DNA of 48,504 bases, taken from assembly GCF_025753855.1 (NCBI RefSeq), contig NZ_JAOWPT010000021.1, positions 1 through 48,504 on the forward strand, read 5' to 3'. The translations under genes were made by a program, and so were the position numbers. Below are positions 18,841-27,467 of the stretch, one piece after another; the first letter of the stretch is position 1; the number at the start of each line of letters is the position of its first letter. Source of the DNA: Mesorhizobium sp. ZC-5 (lineage in GTDB: Bacteria; Pseudomonadota; Alphaproteobacteria; Rhizobiales; Rhizobiaceae). The notes beneath the pieces are model-generated. The model was not told the origin of the DNA. It did not search any database and saw only the letters and a list, made by a program, of their open reading frames with translations.

Positions 18841-20004
18841 ATGGACTTCGAACTAAACGAAGAAGAAAAATTAATTTACAATACTGCCAGAGAGTTCTGC
18901 GAGAAAGAGCTTATCCAACATGAGGAGCTGCTGGAACGGACTGGAGTCCTCCCTCCTGAACTGGATCTGGAGATACGCAAGAAAGGCATGGCAATCGGTC
19001 TTCATGCCTGCAATCTGCCAGAAAGCGTGGGCGGAGGCGGGTTGAACTGCGTCTCGTTAACTCTCGTGGAGCGCGGCCTCTCCCGCGCGTCAACTGCGTT
19101 GGCAGAGTGTGTGCGGCGGCCGAATAATATCCTCGCCGCATGTGAAGGGGAGCAGGTAGCTCATTTCCTCGAGCCCGTCATGCGAGGTGAGAAGCGTGAG
19201 TGTATCGCTATGTCCGAGCCTGACGCCGGCTCCGATCTGCGCAGCATGAAGACTAAAGCGGTCAAAGACGGTTCAGACTGGATCATCAACGGGACCAAGC
19301 ATTTCATCGGATACGCTCAACGGTCCCAGTTTGTTATCTTATTCGCGGTGACTGGCGAAGAGCACACTCCAAAGGGCATTAAGAAGCGCATTTCGTGCTT
19401 TTTGGTCGATTTGGATGCACCTGGCGTGACTGTTGCCAAGGGTTACGAACAGCTTGGTCACCGGGGTCATTCCAACGACATTCTGCATTTCGACAATGTT
19501 CGAGTCGGTGGCTGGCAAATGGTCGGTGAAGAAGGAGAAGGTTTTAAGGTCGTTACAAAGTGGCTGGGAGAAGGGCGGCTTTCAGTTGCCGCCGTCTGTC
19601 AGGCTCGTGCCGAGCGAGCTTTCGAAGTGGCTGTGGAGTATGCCGCTCGTCGGAAGCAATTCGGCCAAGCCATTGGCAACTTTCAAGGCATAGGTTTTCC
19701 ACTCGCGAATATGGCGACGGACATTCGTCTGGGCGATCTACTGCTTATGAATACTGCTTGGAAAGTTGATCAAAAAGCTCCAACGGTTGCGCAAGATTGC
19801 GCCATGGCAAAGGTTTGGTGCTCCGAGATGCTGGGGCGTGTTGCTGACCAAGCAATCCAGACTTGCGGTGGTATGGGCTTGATGACCGATCTTCCCCTCG
19901 AACGCATTTATCGAGATGCCCGTGCGGAACGCATATGGGAAGGCACATCTGAAATCCAGCGTTTCATAATTAGCCGTGAGCTCATGCGAGCGCACGGCGC
20001 GTAG
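18841..20004 (+). CDS. acyl-CoA dehydrogenase, module copy 2
   Basis: Same length (387 residues) and role as the gene at 14327, with about 86% identity by hand count. It keeps IAMSEPDAGSDLRSMKTKAV and the catalytic glutamate in IWEGTSEIQRFIISREL. This copy has the family-typical DAGSD and QRFI where copy 1 has DVGSD and QRRI, so copy 2 is nearer the usual form. Differences cluster at residues 1-50 and 170-240, while the C-terminal 140 residues are almost unchanged. GGGAGG-like sequence precedes the ATG. It probably belongs to one operon with the crotonase upstream and the racemase downstream. Confidence 0.93.
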   Translation: MDFELNEEEKLIYNTAREFCEKELIQHEELLERTGVLPPELDLEIRKKGMAIGLHACNLPESVGGGGLNCVSLTLVERGLSRASTALAECVRRPNNILAACEGEQVAHFLEPVMRGEKRECIAMSEPDAGSDLRSMKTKAVKDGSDWIINGTKHFIGYAQRSQFVILFAVTGEEHTPKGIKKRISCFLVDLDAPGVTVAKGYEQLGHRGHSNDILHFDNVRVGGWQMVGEEGEGFKVVTKWLGEGRLSVAAVCQARAERAFEVAVEYAARRKQFGQAIGNFQGIGFPLANMATDIRLGDLLLMNTAWKVDQKAPTVAQDCAMAKVWCSEMLGRVADQAIQTCGGMGLMTDLPLERIYRDARAERIWEGTSEIQRFIISRELMRAHGA

Positions 20005-20135
20005 GCCAACCGCCCAATCTCATTCAATCAACAACATCAGAAGATGTGCGCTGAACTATCGCGTAACCGACATCGGCCTCATTCACCCGTCTCCGCATAG
20101 GGGTGCCACGCGGAGACAAGCACAGGGAACCGTCC

Positions 20136-21284
20136 ATGGGCGTACTTAGCGGCGTTAAGATCATTGAAATGGTCGGAATGGGCCCCGGCCCGTTTTGCGG
20201 GATGTTGCTCGCAGATCTCGGTGCGGATGTGATCGCAGTCGAGCGCCCGGCTGCAGACATCGGAACCGAACGACCATGGTCCGTCTGCAGCCGCGGCAAA
20301 CGTTCAATCGTGCTTGATATGAAAAAGCCCGAGGCCGTCGCCACATTTCTCGATCTAGTCGAGGGAGCCGACGCGCTAATCGAAGGTAATAGGCCAGGAG
20401 TGATGGAACGGCTGGGAATTGGACCAGATGTCTGTCTTGCCCGTCGTCCATCGCTTGTCTACGGGCGTATGACTGGGTGGGGCCAGCACGGTCCTTTGGC
20501 TAAGGCAGCAGCGCACGATGCCAACTACCTTGCTCTGTCCGGTGCTCTCTATTTTGCCACTCAGCCTGATGTCGCGCCTGAATCACCCCCGACGATCTTG
20601 GGCGATGTGGCGGGTGGAGCGCTCTACCTTGCGATTGGCATTCTCGCAGGAATCCTAAGGGCCAAGAATGAAGGAACCGGACAGGTCATCGACGCCGCTA
20701 TGGTCGACGGCTCAGCCCACTTGCTGAACCTCTTGGTCTCGTTCCTCCCTGTCGACTACAACATGGTTTATGCGAATGCCCGTCCCGGAGCATTGAAGAA
20801 GCATTTCGACCGGACGTACCTTTGCTCGGACGGAGAGTGGGTTGTCCTGCAGGCGATGGAGCCGCAGTTCTACATCGATCTCATGAAGCGACTTGGGCTG
20901 GGCGGGGATGAGCGGTTCGCAGAAGAGCGGCGTGACGATCCTGCCGTTTGGAAGCCACTCGGCGAGGAGATGGCAGCACTGTTCAAAACGAAGTCGAGGG
21001 ATGAATGGTGTGCTCTCCTGGAGGGCACTGACACATGCTTCGCTCCGCTGCTGACGATGCCGGAAGCTGCTGAACACCCGCACATGAAGGCACGCGACGT
21101 GTACCGGACCGTAGACGGCATACTGCAGGCCACCGCGGCTCCGAGATTCTCGGTTACTGAATCCCCCGAATTGCGTTCGGTGCCGGCGCGAGGCGCCCAC
21201 ACTGGCGAAATACTTTCTCAGCTTGGACTTGGCGACGGCCAGATTGCAGATCTCCGGCGCACGGGAGCACTCGGTCCAGTCTAA
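20136..21284 (+). CDS. alpha-methylacyl-CoA racemase (CaiB/BaiF family), module copy 2
   Basis: A 382-residue paralogue of the gene at 15576, aligning without gaps through the active site. The four racemase residues are kept at the same numbers: Arg92 (NRPGVMERLGIGP), His127 (AAAHDANY), Asp157 (ILGDVAGGALYLAIGILAG) and Glu242 (QAMEPQFYIDLM). The last motif is closer to mycobacterial and animal AMACR than copy 1. I chose ATG 20136 because it aligns with the start of copy 1; an upstream in-frame ATG at 20103 would add 11 residues. It is the last gene of the crotonase-dehydrogenase-racemase unit. Confidence 0.83.
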   Translation: MGVLSGVKIIEMVGMGPGPFCGMLLADLGADVIAVERPAADIGTERPWSVCSRGKRSIVLDMKKPEAVATFLDLVEGADALIEGNRPGVMERLGIGPDVCLARRPSLVYGRMTGWGQHGPLAKAAAHDANYLALSGALYFATQPDVAPESPPTILGDVAGGALYLAIGILAGILRAKNEGTGQVIDAAMVDGSAHLLNLLVSFLPVDYNMVYANARPGALKKHFDRTYLCSDGEWVVLQAMEPQFYIDLMKRLGLGGDERFAEERRDDPAVWKPLGEEMAALFKTKSRDEWCALLEGTDTCFAPLLTMPEAAEHPHMKARDVYRTVDGILQATAAPRFSVTESPELRSVPARGAHTGEILSQLGLGDGQIADLRRTGALGPV

Positions 21285-21360
21285 CAGTCCCAGGAGCAGG
21301 ACAGACCAAATTTCAGCACCACTACCACTCAAGTAATGGCTCCCAAGGCCTCGACCGCGC

Positions 21361-21403
21361 CGCGAGCGCTGCTAAACCGCAGCGTTCGCGGCTGGGGTTT
21401 AGC
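21361..21403. other. two overlapping, mutually exclusive stem-loops
   Basis: CGCGAGCGCTG (21361-21371) can pair with CAGCGTTCGCG (21380-21390) with one mismatch. GCTAAACC (21371-21378) can pair perfectly with GGTTTAGC (21396-21403). The two helices share bases and cannot form fully together. The element lies 77 bases after the racemase stop and about 230 bases before the binding-protein gene. No T-run follows, so a simple terminator is not certain; it could be a 3' stabiliser or switch. Confidence 0.4.
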
Positions 21404-21495
21404 GGTTACCATCGAAGTCCTGACAGGCTGCCTTTATCGGCCCTCATTGACGGCCGTACCTACGCGAACTCGTGAAAATCGGCGCACGTTTGAAC

Positions 21496-21528
21496 GCTGA
21501 CAACTCATGCCGGGGATGAGTTTTTTTC
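21496..21528. promoter_or_regulatory. 33-bp operator-like palindrome, copy C
   Basis: Left arm GCTGACAACTCAT, centre GCCGGGG, right arm ATGAGTTTTTTTC. The inner CTCAT and ATGAG pair exactly and the outer left arm is degenerate. It ends 105 bases before the ATG of the binding-protein gene at 21634. Confidence 0.65.
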
Positions 21529-21633
21529 AGACGGTTCAGCATCAGTCCCGTGATAATTCACATGCAGCGGTAGCTGTACTGCAAATGCAGAAGCGCCGCC
21601 GGTGCTGTTAGAAGCGCTTAAGGGGAGGGTGTC

Positions 21634-23217
21634 ATGGCTAACTACGATTTTTCACGAACAGGTCCTCATTCTACCCGTCGCCAATTCTTGACGGGAGTAG
21701 CTGCCGCAGGCGCTATGATGGTCGGCTCATCAGGGTTTCCAAACGTAGCGAGAGCCCAGACAACCGACGCCAAGCGAGGTGGTCATTTCAGGATAGGGAT
21801 CGGCTCTGGCTCCTCGACGGACTCCCTCGATCCGGCGCTGTATCATGACACATTCATGATGTCGCTTGGCCGCAGCCTTCATGGCTACCTGGCGGACATC
21901 AACGCTGAGGGCGAGTTGGTTGGCGAACTGGCCGTGCAGTGGGAGCCGTCATCGGACGCCAAGACCTGGAATTTCAAGCTTCGCAAGGATGTCGTATTCC
22001 ACAACGGTAAGACCTTGGACGCGGACGACGTCGTCGCCTCGATAAATCACCACCGGGGAGATCAGTCACAGTCAGGTGCGAAGGGTATCGTCGACGCCAT
22101 TGAGGATATTCGCGCTGATGGCCCGCACATTGTCGTCATCAAACTCAAGGAAGGAAACGCAGATTTTCCGTTCATGATGGAAGACTACACGCTGGCGATC
22201 CTTCCCCAGAAGGATGGCAAGGTCGACGTGTCCGGCGTAGGTTGTGGCGGATATCAGCTCGACGGCATCGATTTTGGCGTGAAGGCAATTGCCAAGCGTT
22301 TCGAGAACTACTGGAAGCCAAATTCCGCCTGGTTCGATTCAGTTGAAACTCTGGCCATCCACGACACGGTCGCCCGGACAAATGCGCTGACAACTGGCCA
22401 GATCCACGCCATGGATCGATGCGACCTGAAAACGGTTCGACTGCTGGAACGCGATCGGCGCGTCGAAATCGCTTCTGTGGCGGGAACTCAGCACTACACG
22501 CTGCCGATGCTGGTGGACGTGGCTCCCTTCGACAATGTCGATGTTCGGCTGGCTCTCAAATGTTCCATCGACCGCCAGCAACTCCTCGACACTGTCCTCT
22601 ATGGGCATGGACAACTGGGCAACGACCACCCGATTGCTCCGGGCACACGTGACTTCGCGGTCGACTTGCCTCAGCGCCAGTACGATCCGGACAAGGCTAA
22701 ATTCCATCTCAGCAAGGCTGGCCTGTCGAGCCTCAGCGTTGACCTGTCAGCGTCAGACGCTGCCTTCGCAGGTGCAGTGGATTCGGCGGTCATCTACCAG
22801 CAGAACGCTCAGAAATCCGGAATTTCCATCAATGTGGTGCGAGAACCCGCAGATGGATATTGGGAGAACGTCTGGCTGAAAAAGCCTTGGTGCCTCAGCT
22901 ACTGGGGCGGGCGGCCGACTGCGGACTGGATGTTCTCCCAATTCTACGCTGCAGGTGTCAGCTTGAATGAGACCCGCTGGAAAAATCCTCGTTTCAACAA
23001 GCTTCTGGTGGCAGCTCGACCGGAACTCGACGTCAAAAAGCGAGCTGAGATGTATACGGAGATGCAGGCAATCTGCAGGGACGACGGAGGCTCTGTAATT
23101 CCGCTCTTCGCAAACTACGTCAACGCCGTTTCTCGAAAGATCGGACACGGGAAAATCGGATCGAGCCGCGATCTCGATGGCTTTCGTTGCGCTGAGCGTT
23201 GGTGGTTTGCTACCTAA
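21634..23217 (+). CDS. ABC transporter substrate-binding protein, SBP_bac_5 family (copy 1), Tat-exported
   Basis: A 527-residue periplasmic binding protein of the dipeptide/nickel type. A twin-arginine signal is visible (STRRQFLTG, then hydrophobic VAAAGAMMVGSSGF, cleavage probably after ARAQ). The mature part starts GGHFRIGIGSGSSTDSLDP, with AVQWEPSSDAKTWNFKLRKD, VVFHNGKTLDADDVVASINH and the C-terminal WWFAT. It is a clear paralogue of the protein at 27468-29054. No permease or ATPase follows on this strand, so it may deliver a second ligand to the importer encoded at 23844-27449. It is preceded by operator copy C and followed by the thioesterase. Confidence 0.9.
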   Translation: MANYDFSRTGPHSTRRQFLTGVAAAGAMMVGSSGFPNVARAQTTDAKRGGHFRIGIGSGSSTDSLDPALYHDTFMMSLGRSLHGYLADINAEGELVGELAVQWEPSSDAKTWNFKLRKDVVFHNGKTLDADDVVASINHHRGDQSQSGAKGIVDAIEDIRADGPHIVVIKLKEGNADFPFMMEDYTLAILPQKDGKVDVSGVGCGGYQLDGIDFGVKAIAKRFENYWKPNSAWFDSVETLAIHDTVARTNALTTGQIHAMDRCDLKTVRLLERDRRVEIASVAGTQHYTLPMLVDVAPFDNVDVRLALKCSIDRQQLLDTVLYGHGQLGNDHPIAPGTRDFAVDLPQRQYDPDKAKFHLSKAGLSSLSVDLSASDAAFAGAVDSAVIYQQNAQKSGISINVVREPADGYWENVWLKKPWCLSYWGGRPTADWMFSQFYAAGVSLNETRWKNPRFNKLLVAARPELDVKKRAEMYTEMQAICRDDGGSVIPLFANYVNAVSRKIGHGKIGSSRDLDGFRCAERWWFAT

Positions 23218-23308
23218 ATCGCTCCAAGGCTAGGCTGCTCCAGCGCTGGGACAACCGCCTTCGTGCAGCCTGACAATTGTCAGTTTCCGCATTTCAGCAT
23301 TGTAAGTC

Positions 23309-23785
23309 ATGTCAGATATTTTCTCTTCTCCCATTATGAAGGTCGAGGACGCGTCCTGGATCGATTATAATGGCCACCTGAACATGGCTTATTACAATGT
23401 TCTCTTCGATCGAGCGGGGGAGTTCGCCTTCAGAGAGATGAAGCTTGGGGGTGGGTATGTCGCAGAGCGAAAGCTGACGACTTTCACCGCAGAGGCTCAT
23501 GTTTGTTATGTTCGCGAACTGCACCTTGGTGACGACGTATTCGCAACACTCCAGCTTCTGGATTTCGACCAGAAAAGACTGCACCTGTTCCAGGAACTTT
23601 ACCATGCTGATGGTTGGCTCTCGGCAACTTCCGAGCAGCTATGCCTCCACATCGACCTGACGGGCCCGCGAGTGGCTCCTTTTCCTGACGACATTTTTTT
23701 TGAGCTCGATCAGGTGTTGGCACGCCACTCCATGCGAGGGCGGCCTGTTCGCGCTGGCAAACAGATTGCCATCAAAAGGAAGTAG
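23309..23785 (+). CDS. hot-dog fold acyl-CoA thioesterase
   Basis: A 158-residue 4HBT-family protein. The motif WIDYNGHLNMAYYNVLFDRAGEFAF near residues 17-41 carries the Asp-x-x-x-His-(M/L)-N element of the YbgC/4-hydroxybenzoyl-CoA thioesterase type (DYNGHLNM). It probably releases a free acid and CoA from an acyl-CoA. Similar stand-alone proteins include betainyl-CoA thioesterases of carnitine degradation, but I cannot set the substrate. It lies 91 bp downstream of the binding-protein gene on the same strand and converges with the ABC ATPase gene, whose stop is 58 bases away. Confidence 0.82.
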   Translation: MSDIFSSPIMKVEDASWIDYNGHLNMAYYNVLFDRAGEFAFREMKLGGGYVAERKLTTFTAEAHVCYVRELHLGDDVFATLQLLDFDQKRLHLFQELYHADGWLSATSEQLCLHIDLTGPRVAPFPDDIFFELDQVLARHSMRGRPVRAGKQIAIKRK

Positions 23786-23843
23786 GGCATCCCGCCTTCC
23801 TCCGCGCAATACTGCACCTCCTATACGCGCCGGCTTTGCCCCG

Positions 23844-25529
23844 CTAGTTTCCGGCGGGCTGCATACGCCGTGAGGCAATAGCTCCATCGAGCCAACCCTC
23901 GTTCAGCTGCGGAACGGAAGAGAGCAGCAGTTCCGTGTACGGGTCGAACGGCGGATTTAGAACCTGCGATTTCGCGCCTGATCTTACGACCCGACCACGG
24001 TGCATAACGACTACCGAGTCCGCGATCGAGCTGACGGTCGCGAGGTCATGAGTAATGAAGAGGTACGCAATTTCCTCTTCCTTCTGCAGCTGGAGAAGGA
24101 GCTTCAAGATGCCGTTGGAAACCAGCGGATCCAGCGCGGAAGTGACCTCGTCACAGATGATGATGCGCGGCTTGGCTGCTAGAGCGCGCGCGATGCATAT
24201 TCTCTGCTTCTGACCTCCCGAAAGCTCCGAGGGATATCGATTTGCGAACTCCTTGCCTAGTTCGATCTGGTCGAGCAGTTTCGCAACTCTACGATCTCGT
24301 TCGTCACCCTTGATACCGAAGTAGAATTCGATGGGCCGTCCTATGATCGTGGCGACCGTCTGCCGGGGATTCATAGCGACATCGGCCATCTGGTAGATCA
24401 TCTGCAGCTGACGAAGCTCATTCTTTGACCGTTCGGCCAGCCTCGCAGGGAGTGCCTTCCCGTCAAATTTCAAGCTGCCGCTCATAGGCGGGAGCAACCC
24501 GGTGATGACACGAGCCAGTGTCGATTTGCCCGAACCAGACTCGCCAACTATCGCAAGGGTGTGAGCCTTCTCGAGTACTAACGCGACGTCTTCTAGAACC
24601 TTGATGGTGCCGTTTCCGTAACCGGCGGTGAGCCTGTCTATGGCAAGGATTGGCGACGCGGCTGCTGGTTTCTCAGGGTGCTGGATGTCGTGAACTGCGA
24701 CCAGCGCCTTTGTGTAGTCCTGCCTGGGGTGGTGGATGATTTGACGCGTCGTGCCCTGTTCGACCATTTTTCCGCCGCGCAGGACCATGATCTCGTCGGC
24801 AACTTGGGCGACCACAGCCAGATCGTGAGTAATGTAGATCGCCGCGACCGACGTTTCCCGCATTGCGTCGCGTATCGCCGCCAGCACATCGATCTGCGTG
24901 GTGACGTCGAGAGCGGTAGTAGGCTCGTCAAAAACGATGAGGTCAGGTTCCGAACACAGCGCCATTGCGGTCATGACGCGCTGAAGCTGACCGCCTGACA
25001 CTTGATGCGGAAAACGTCGGCCGATTTTCTCCGGATCCGGCAGCCCGAGCTTCTTGAACAGGATGACAGCGCGCGCTTCAGCGTCCGCTCGGCTGGAAAC
25101 GCCGTGCATCAGGGCAGCCTCGACAACCTGGTCCATCAGCCTTTTGGCAGGATTGAACGCTGCCGCCGCCGATTGGGCGACATAGCATATTTCCTTGCCG
25201 CGCAGCTTTCTCAATCCGGCCTTACTGAGCTTACGTATGTCGCGACCGTTGACAACGACCGATCCACCTGTGATTTTAATACCACCACGCCCGTAGCCCA
25301 TGCTTGCGAGGCCGATGGTTGACTTCCCTGCGCCGGATTCGCCAATCAAGCCCATAACCCGGCCGCGTCGCACGCTCAACGAAACGTCGTCTACGAGGAT
25401 GGACGGAACTCCGCCACGGACCGAGTTTGACGCCGGCGCCTCGATACGCAAATTCTCGATGGTCAGGAGTTCGCCTGCCGTAGCGATGCCAGCGCATTGC
25501 TCTGTGGACATCTTTCCTCTTTCGGACAT
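23844..25529 (-). CDS. dipeptide-type ABC transporter ATPase, two NBDs fused (DppD-DppF like)
   Basis: A 561-residue cytoplasmic ATPase with two nucleotide-binding domains. NBD1 has Walker A GESGAGKST, signature VSGGQLQRV and Walker B DLIVFDEPTTALDV. NBD2 has GESGSGKST, LSGGQKQRI and RIIICDEVTSALDP. Each domain ends in the peptide-importer style (AVVAQVADEIMVLRGGKMVEQG; ATVSSIADSVVVMHRGRVVRSG). I chose ATG 25529 because GGAGG lies 6 bases upstream; ATG 25511 also has a good AGAGGA. It is the last gene of the minus-strand importer operon with the permeases at 25624 and 26493 and the binding protein at 27468. Confidence 0.93.
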   Translation of the reverse strand: MSERGKMSTEQCAGIATAGELLTIENLRIEAPASNSVRGGVPSILVDDVSLSVRRGRVMGLIGESGAGKSTIGLASMGYGRGGIKITGGSVVVNGRDIRKLSKAGLRKLRGKEICYVAQSAAAAFNPAKRLMDQVVEAALMHGVSSRADAEARAVILFKKLGLPDPEKIGRRFPHQVSGGQLQRVMTAMALCSEPDLIVFDEPTTALDVTTQIDVLAAIRDAMRETSVAAIYITHDLAVVAQVADEIMVLRGGKMVEQGTTRQIIHHPRQDYTKALVAVHDIQHPEKPAAASPILAIDRLTAGYGNGTIKVLEDVALVLEKAHTLAIVGESGSGKSTLARVITGLLPPMSGSLKFDGKALPARLAERSKNELRQLQMIYQMADVAMNPRQTVATIIGRPIEFYFGIKGDERDRRVAKLLDQIELGKEFANRYPSELSGGQKQRICIARALAAKPRIIICDEVTSALDPLVSNGILKLLLQLQKEEEIAYLFITHDLATVSSIADSVVVMHRGRVVRSGAKSQVLNPPFDPYTELLLSSVPQLNEGWLDGAIASRRMQPAGN

Positions 25530-25623
25530 TGGAACCTCCAACGTGGTCAGTGTGGCAGCCGTTTAGTGCTGACACCACAAGGCTTCGCTTCCAAGGGTAG
25601 GGGTTCGAGCAGACTTGAATGCG

Positions 25624-26442
25624 TCAGTCGTCTTTAAGTCCGCTGGCCCGATGCAGAAACCAGTCCACAACCAGATTTATCGCAACCGCCAGCAGCGCGA
25701 TGGCAGCGGCCGGGAGGAGTGGCGTCACGTCGCCGTAGGTTATCAACGTCGCGCTGTCGCGCACCATGGATCCCCAATCGGCTGTAGGGGGCTGGATACC
25801 CAGGCCTAGAAACGAAAGTCCGCTTATCAGCAGAAACACGAAGCAGAACCTCAACCCGAATTCCGCGATCAGCGTCGGAACGATGTTTGGCAGGATCTCC
25901 CGCGTCATGATCCAAATAGCACCTTCGCCTCGAAGTCTCGAAGCTTCGACATAGTCGAAGACCGTAACATTGATCGCCACCGCGCGGGTCAGGCGATAAA
26001 CGCGAGTGGAATCTAGAACCGCGATCACGAGGATTAGAGAGGGGATGGAGATGCCAAAGATTGAGAGGAGCAATAATGCGAAGATCAGCTGCGGGATCGA
26101 CATAAGCACGTCCACGAAGCGGGACAGGATCTGGTCTGTCCAACCACCGAAAGTCGCCGCTACCAGGCCACCGGTCGCGCCCAGCGCGAACGCGATCACA
26201 GTCGTCACAAACGCTATGCCCAAGGTGTTGCGAGCTCCGAAAAGGAGTCTCGTGAACATGTCCCGCCCGAGATTGTCGGTCCCCAGCCAGAATTGTGAGC
26301 TCCATGCTTCAAAGGGCGTAGCAACGATGTCTGCTTCGCCATAGGGAGCGAGTTGCGCCGCGAATATCGCCGTCAGCACGTACATGATGATCACAATAAT
26401 CCCGAATTTGGCGCTTAGCGGGATGTCGCGTAGCTTGATCAT
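25624..26442 (-). CDS. ABC transporter permease, DppC type
   Basis: A 272-residue inner-membrane permease with about six hydrophobic segments. Recognition points are GTDNLGRDMFTRLLFGARNTLGIA near residue 55 (family-typical DxxGRDxxSR/L-x-GAR), VDVLMSIPQLIFALLLLSIFG, and the ATPase-contact loop EASRLRGEGAIWIMTREILPNIVPTLIAEFG. The end LLPAAAIALLAVAINLVVDWFLHRA matches DppC-type subunits. It is paired with the DppB-type subunit 50 bp upstream in the operon. Confidence 0.92.
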   Translation of the reverse strand: MIKLRDIPLSAKFGIIVIIMYVLTAIFAAQLAPYGEADIVATPFEAWSSQFWLGTDNLGRDMFTRLLFGARNTLGIAFVTTVIAFALGATGGLVAATFGGWTDQILSRFVDVLMSIPQLIFALLLLSIFGISIPSLILVIAVLDSTRVYRLTRAVAINVTVFDYVEASRLRGEGAIWIMTREILPNIVPTLIAEFGLRFCFVFLLISGLSFLGLGIQPPTADWGSMVRDSATLITYGDVTPLLPAAAIALLAVAINLVVDWFLHRASGLKDD

Positions 26443-26492
26443 GGTCAGTTAAGTCCAAGTATGCCGGATACGTAGCCTAGTGAGACCGACTT

Positions 26493-27449
26493 CTATTTTG
26501 GATGAAGAAGCCGGGGGTTCGTGACGATGGACAGGATGTCCGCGATTAGATTCAGGACGACGTATGTTGCGGCGAAGATGAGGCTGCACGCCTGTACGAC
26601 AGGGATATCGCGCTTCTGTACCGAGTCGACGATCAACTGACCGAGACCTGGATAAACGAACACGACCTCAACGACGACCACGCCCGTTATAAGATACGCT
26701 AGGTTCATCACGATGACGTTCGCGATAGGGGCGAGTGCATTGGGGAGAGCATGCCCAACTAGAACGCGCCGCTCCGGGAGGCCTTTGAGGCGAGCTGTTT
26801 CGATGTATTGGTTCCCAAGCACATTGATGATCGAGGTCCTGGTCATTCTCATCATGTGTGCGAGGACGACCACCGCCAACGTCAGGGAGGGCAGGGCCAT
26901 TGCGATCAGCCGATCAACGAGAGCGGTCGACGAGTCCACGTCCGACATGCTCGGCAATATACCTGCCTGCACAGACAAGAAAAGAATGAGCACGTAGCCT
27001 ACGAAAAACTCTGGGAACGAGATCGAGGCGAGAGTGACGATGTTGATGGAACGATCGACGATCGTATTACGGTACAACGCCGCAACGATGCCCCCTAACA
27101 AGGCAAGCGGTACCGAGATTACCGCGGCGCTCAGTGCAAGCAGCAGGGTGTTGATAAATCTCGGCCGAATAAGCTCGGCGATGTCTCTGCCGTTCGCGAG
27201 CGCCGTGCCAAAATTTCCCTGAAGGATGGATCCCAGCCATTGGAAGTAGCGGATGTGCGCCGGCACGTCCAACCCCAAGCTCTTCCGGATTGCTGCGACC
27301 GCCTCCGGCGTAGCGGATCGTCCGAGAATTTCGGTGGCGATGTCACCTGGAAGAAATTGTACTCCCGCGAAGATTACGATCGAGACGATCCATAGGGTCA
27401 ACGCGCCGAGGGCGACGCGTTGACCGATGATTTTACCAATCTGGTACAT
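26493..27449 (-). CDS. ABC transporter permease, DppB type
   Basis: A 318-residue inner-membrane permease. The N-terminus (GQRVALGALTLWIVSIVIFAGVQFLPGD) and the segment AAIRKSLGLDVPAHIRYFQWLGSILQGNFGTAL are typical of DppB/OppB. TARLKGLPERRVLVGHALPNALAPIANVIVMNLAYLITG is the ATPase-contact (EAA-like) region, and VEVVFVYPGLGQLIVDSVQKRDIPVVQACSL precedes the last membrane span. The gene follows the binding-protein gene by 18 bp, so the two are almost certainly co-transcribed. Confidence 0.92.
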   Translation of the reverse strand: MYQIGKIIGQRVALGALTLWIVSIVIFAGVQFLPGDIATEILGRSATPEAVAAIRKSLGLDVPAHIRYFQWLGSILQGNFGTALANGRDIAELIRPRFINTLLLALSAAVISVPLALLGGIVAALYRNTIVDRSINIVTLASISFPEFFVGYVLILFLSVQAGILPSMSDVDSSTALVDRLIAMALPSLTLAVVVLAHMMRMTRTSIINVLGNQYIETARLKGLPERRVLVGHALPNALAPIANVIVMNLAYLITGVVVVEVVFVYPGLGQLIVDSVQKRDIPVVQACSLIFAATYVVLNLIADILSIVTNPRLLHPK

Positions 27450-27467
27450 GTTTCGCTGAAGTATCTC

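Noticed and set aside
14327-20004. Reading the acyl-CoA dehydrogenases as CaiA-type crotonobetainyl-CoA reductases
   Set aside because: Both keep the catalytic glutamate (Glu367 in WEGTSEIQR), which CaiA lacks.
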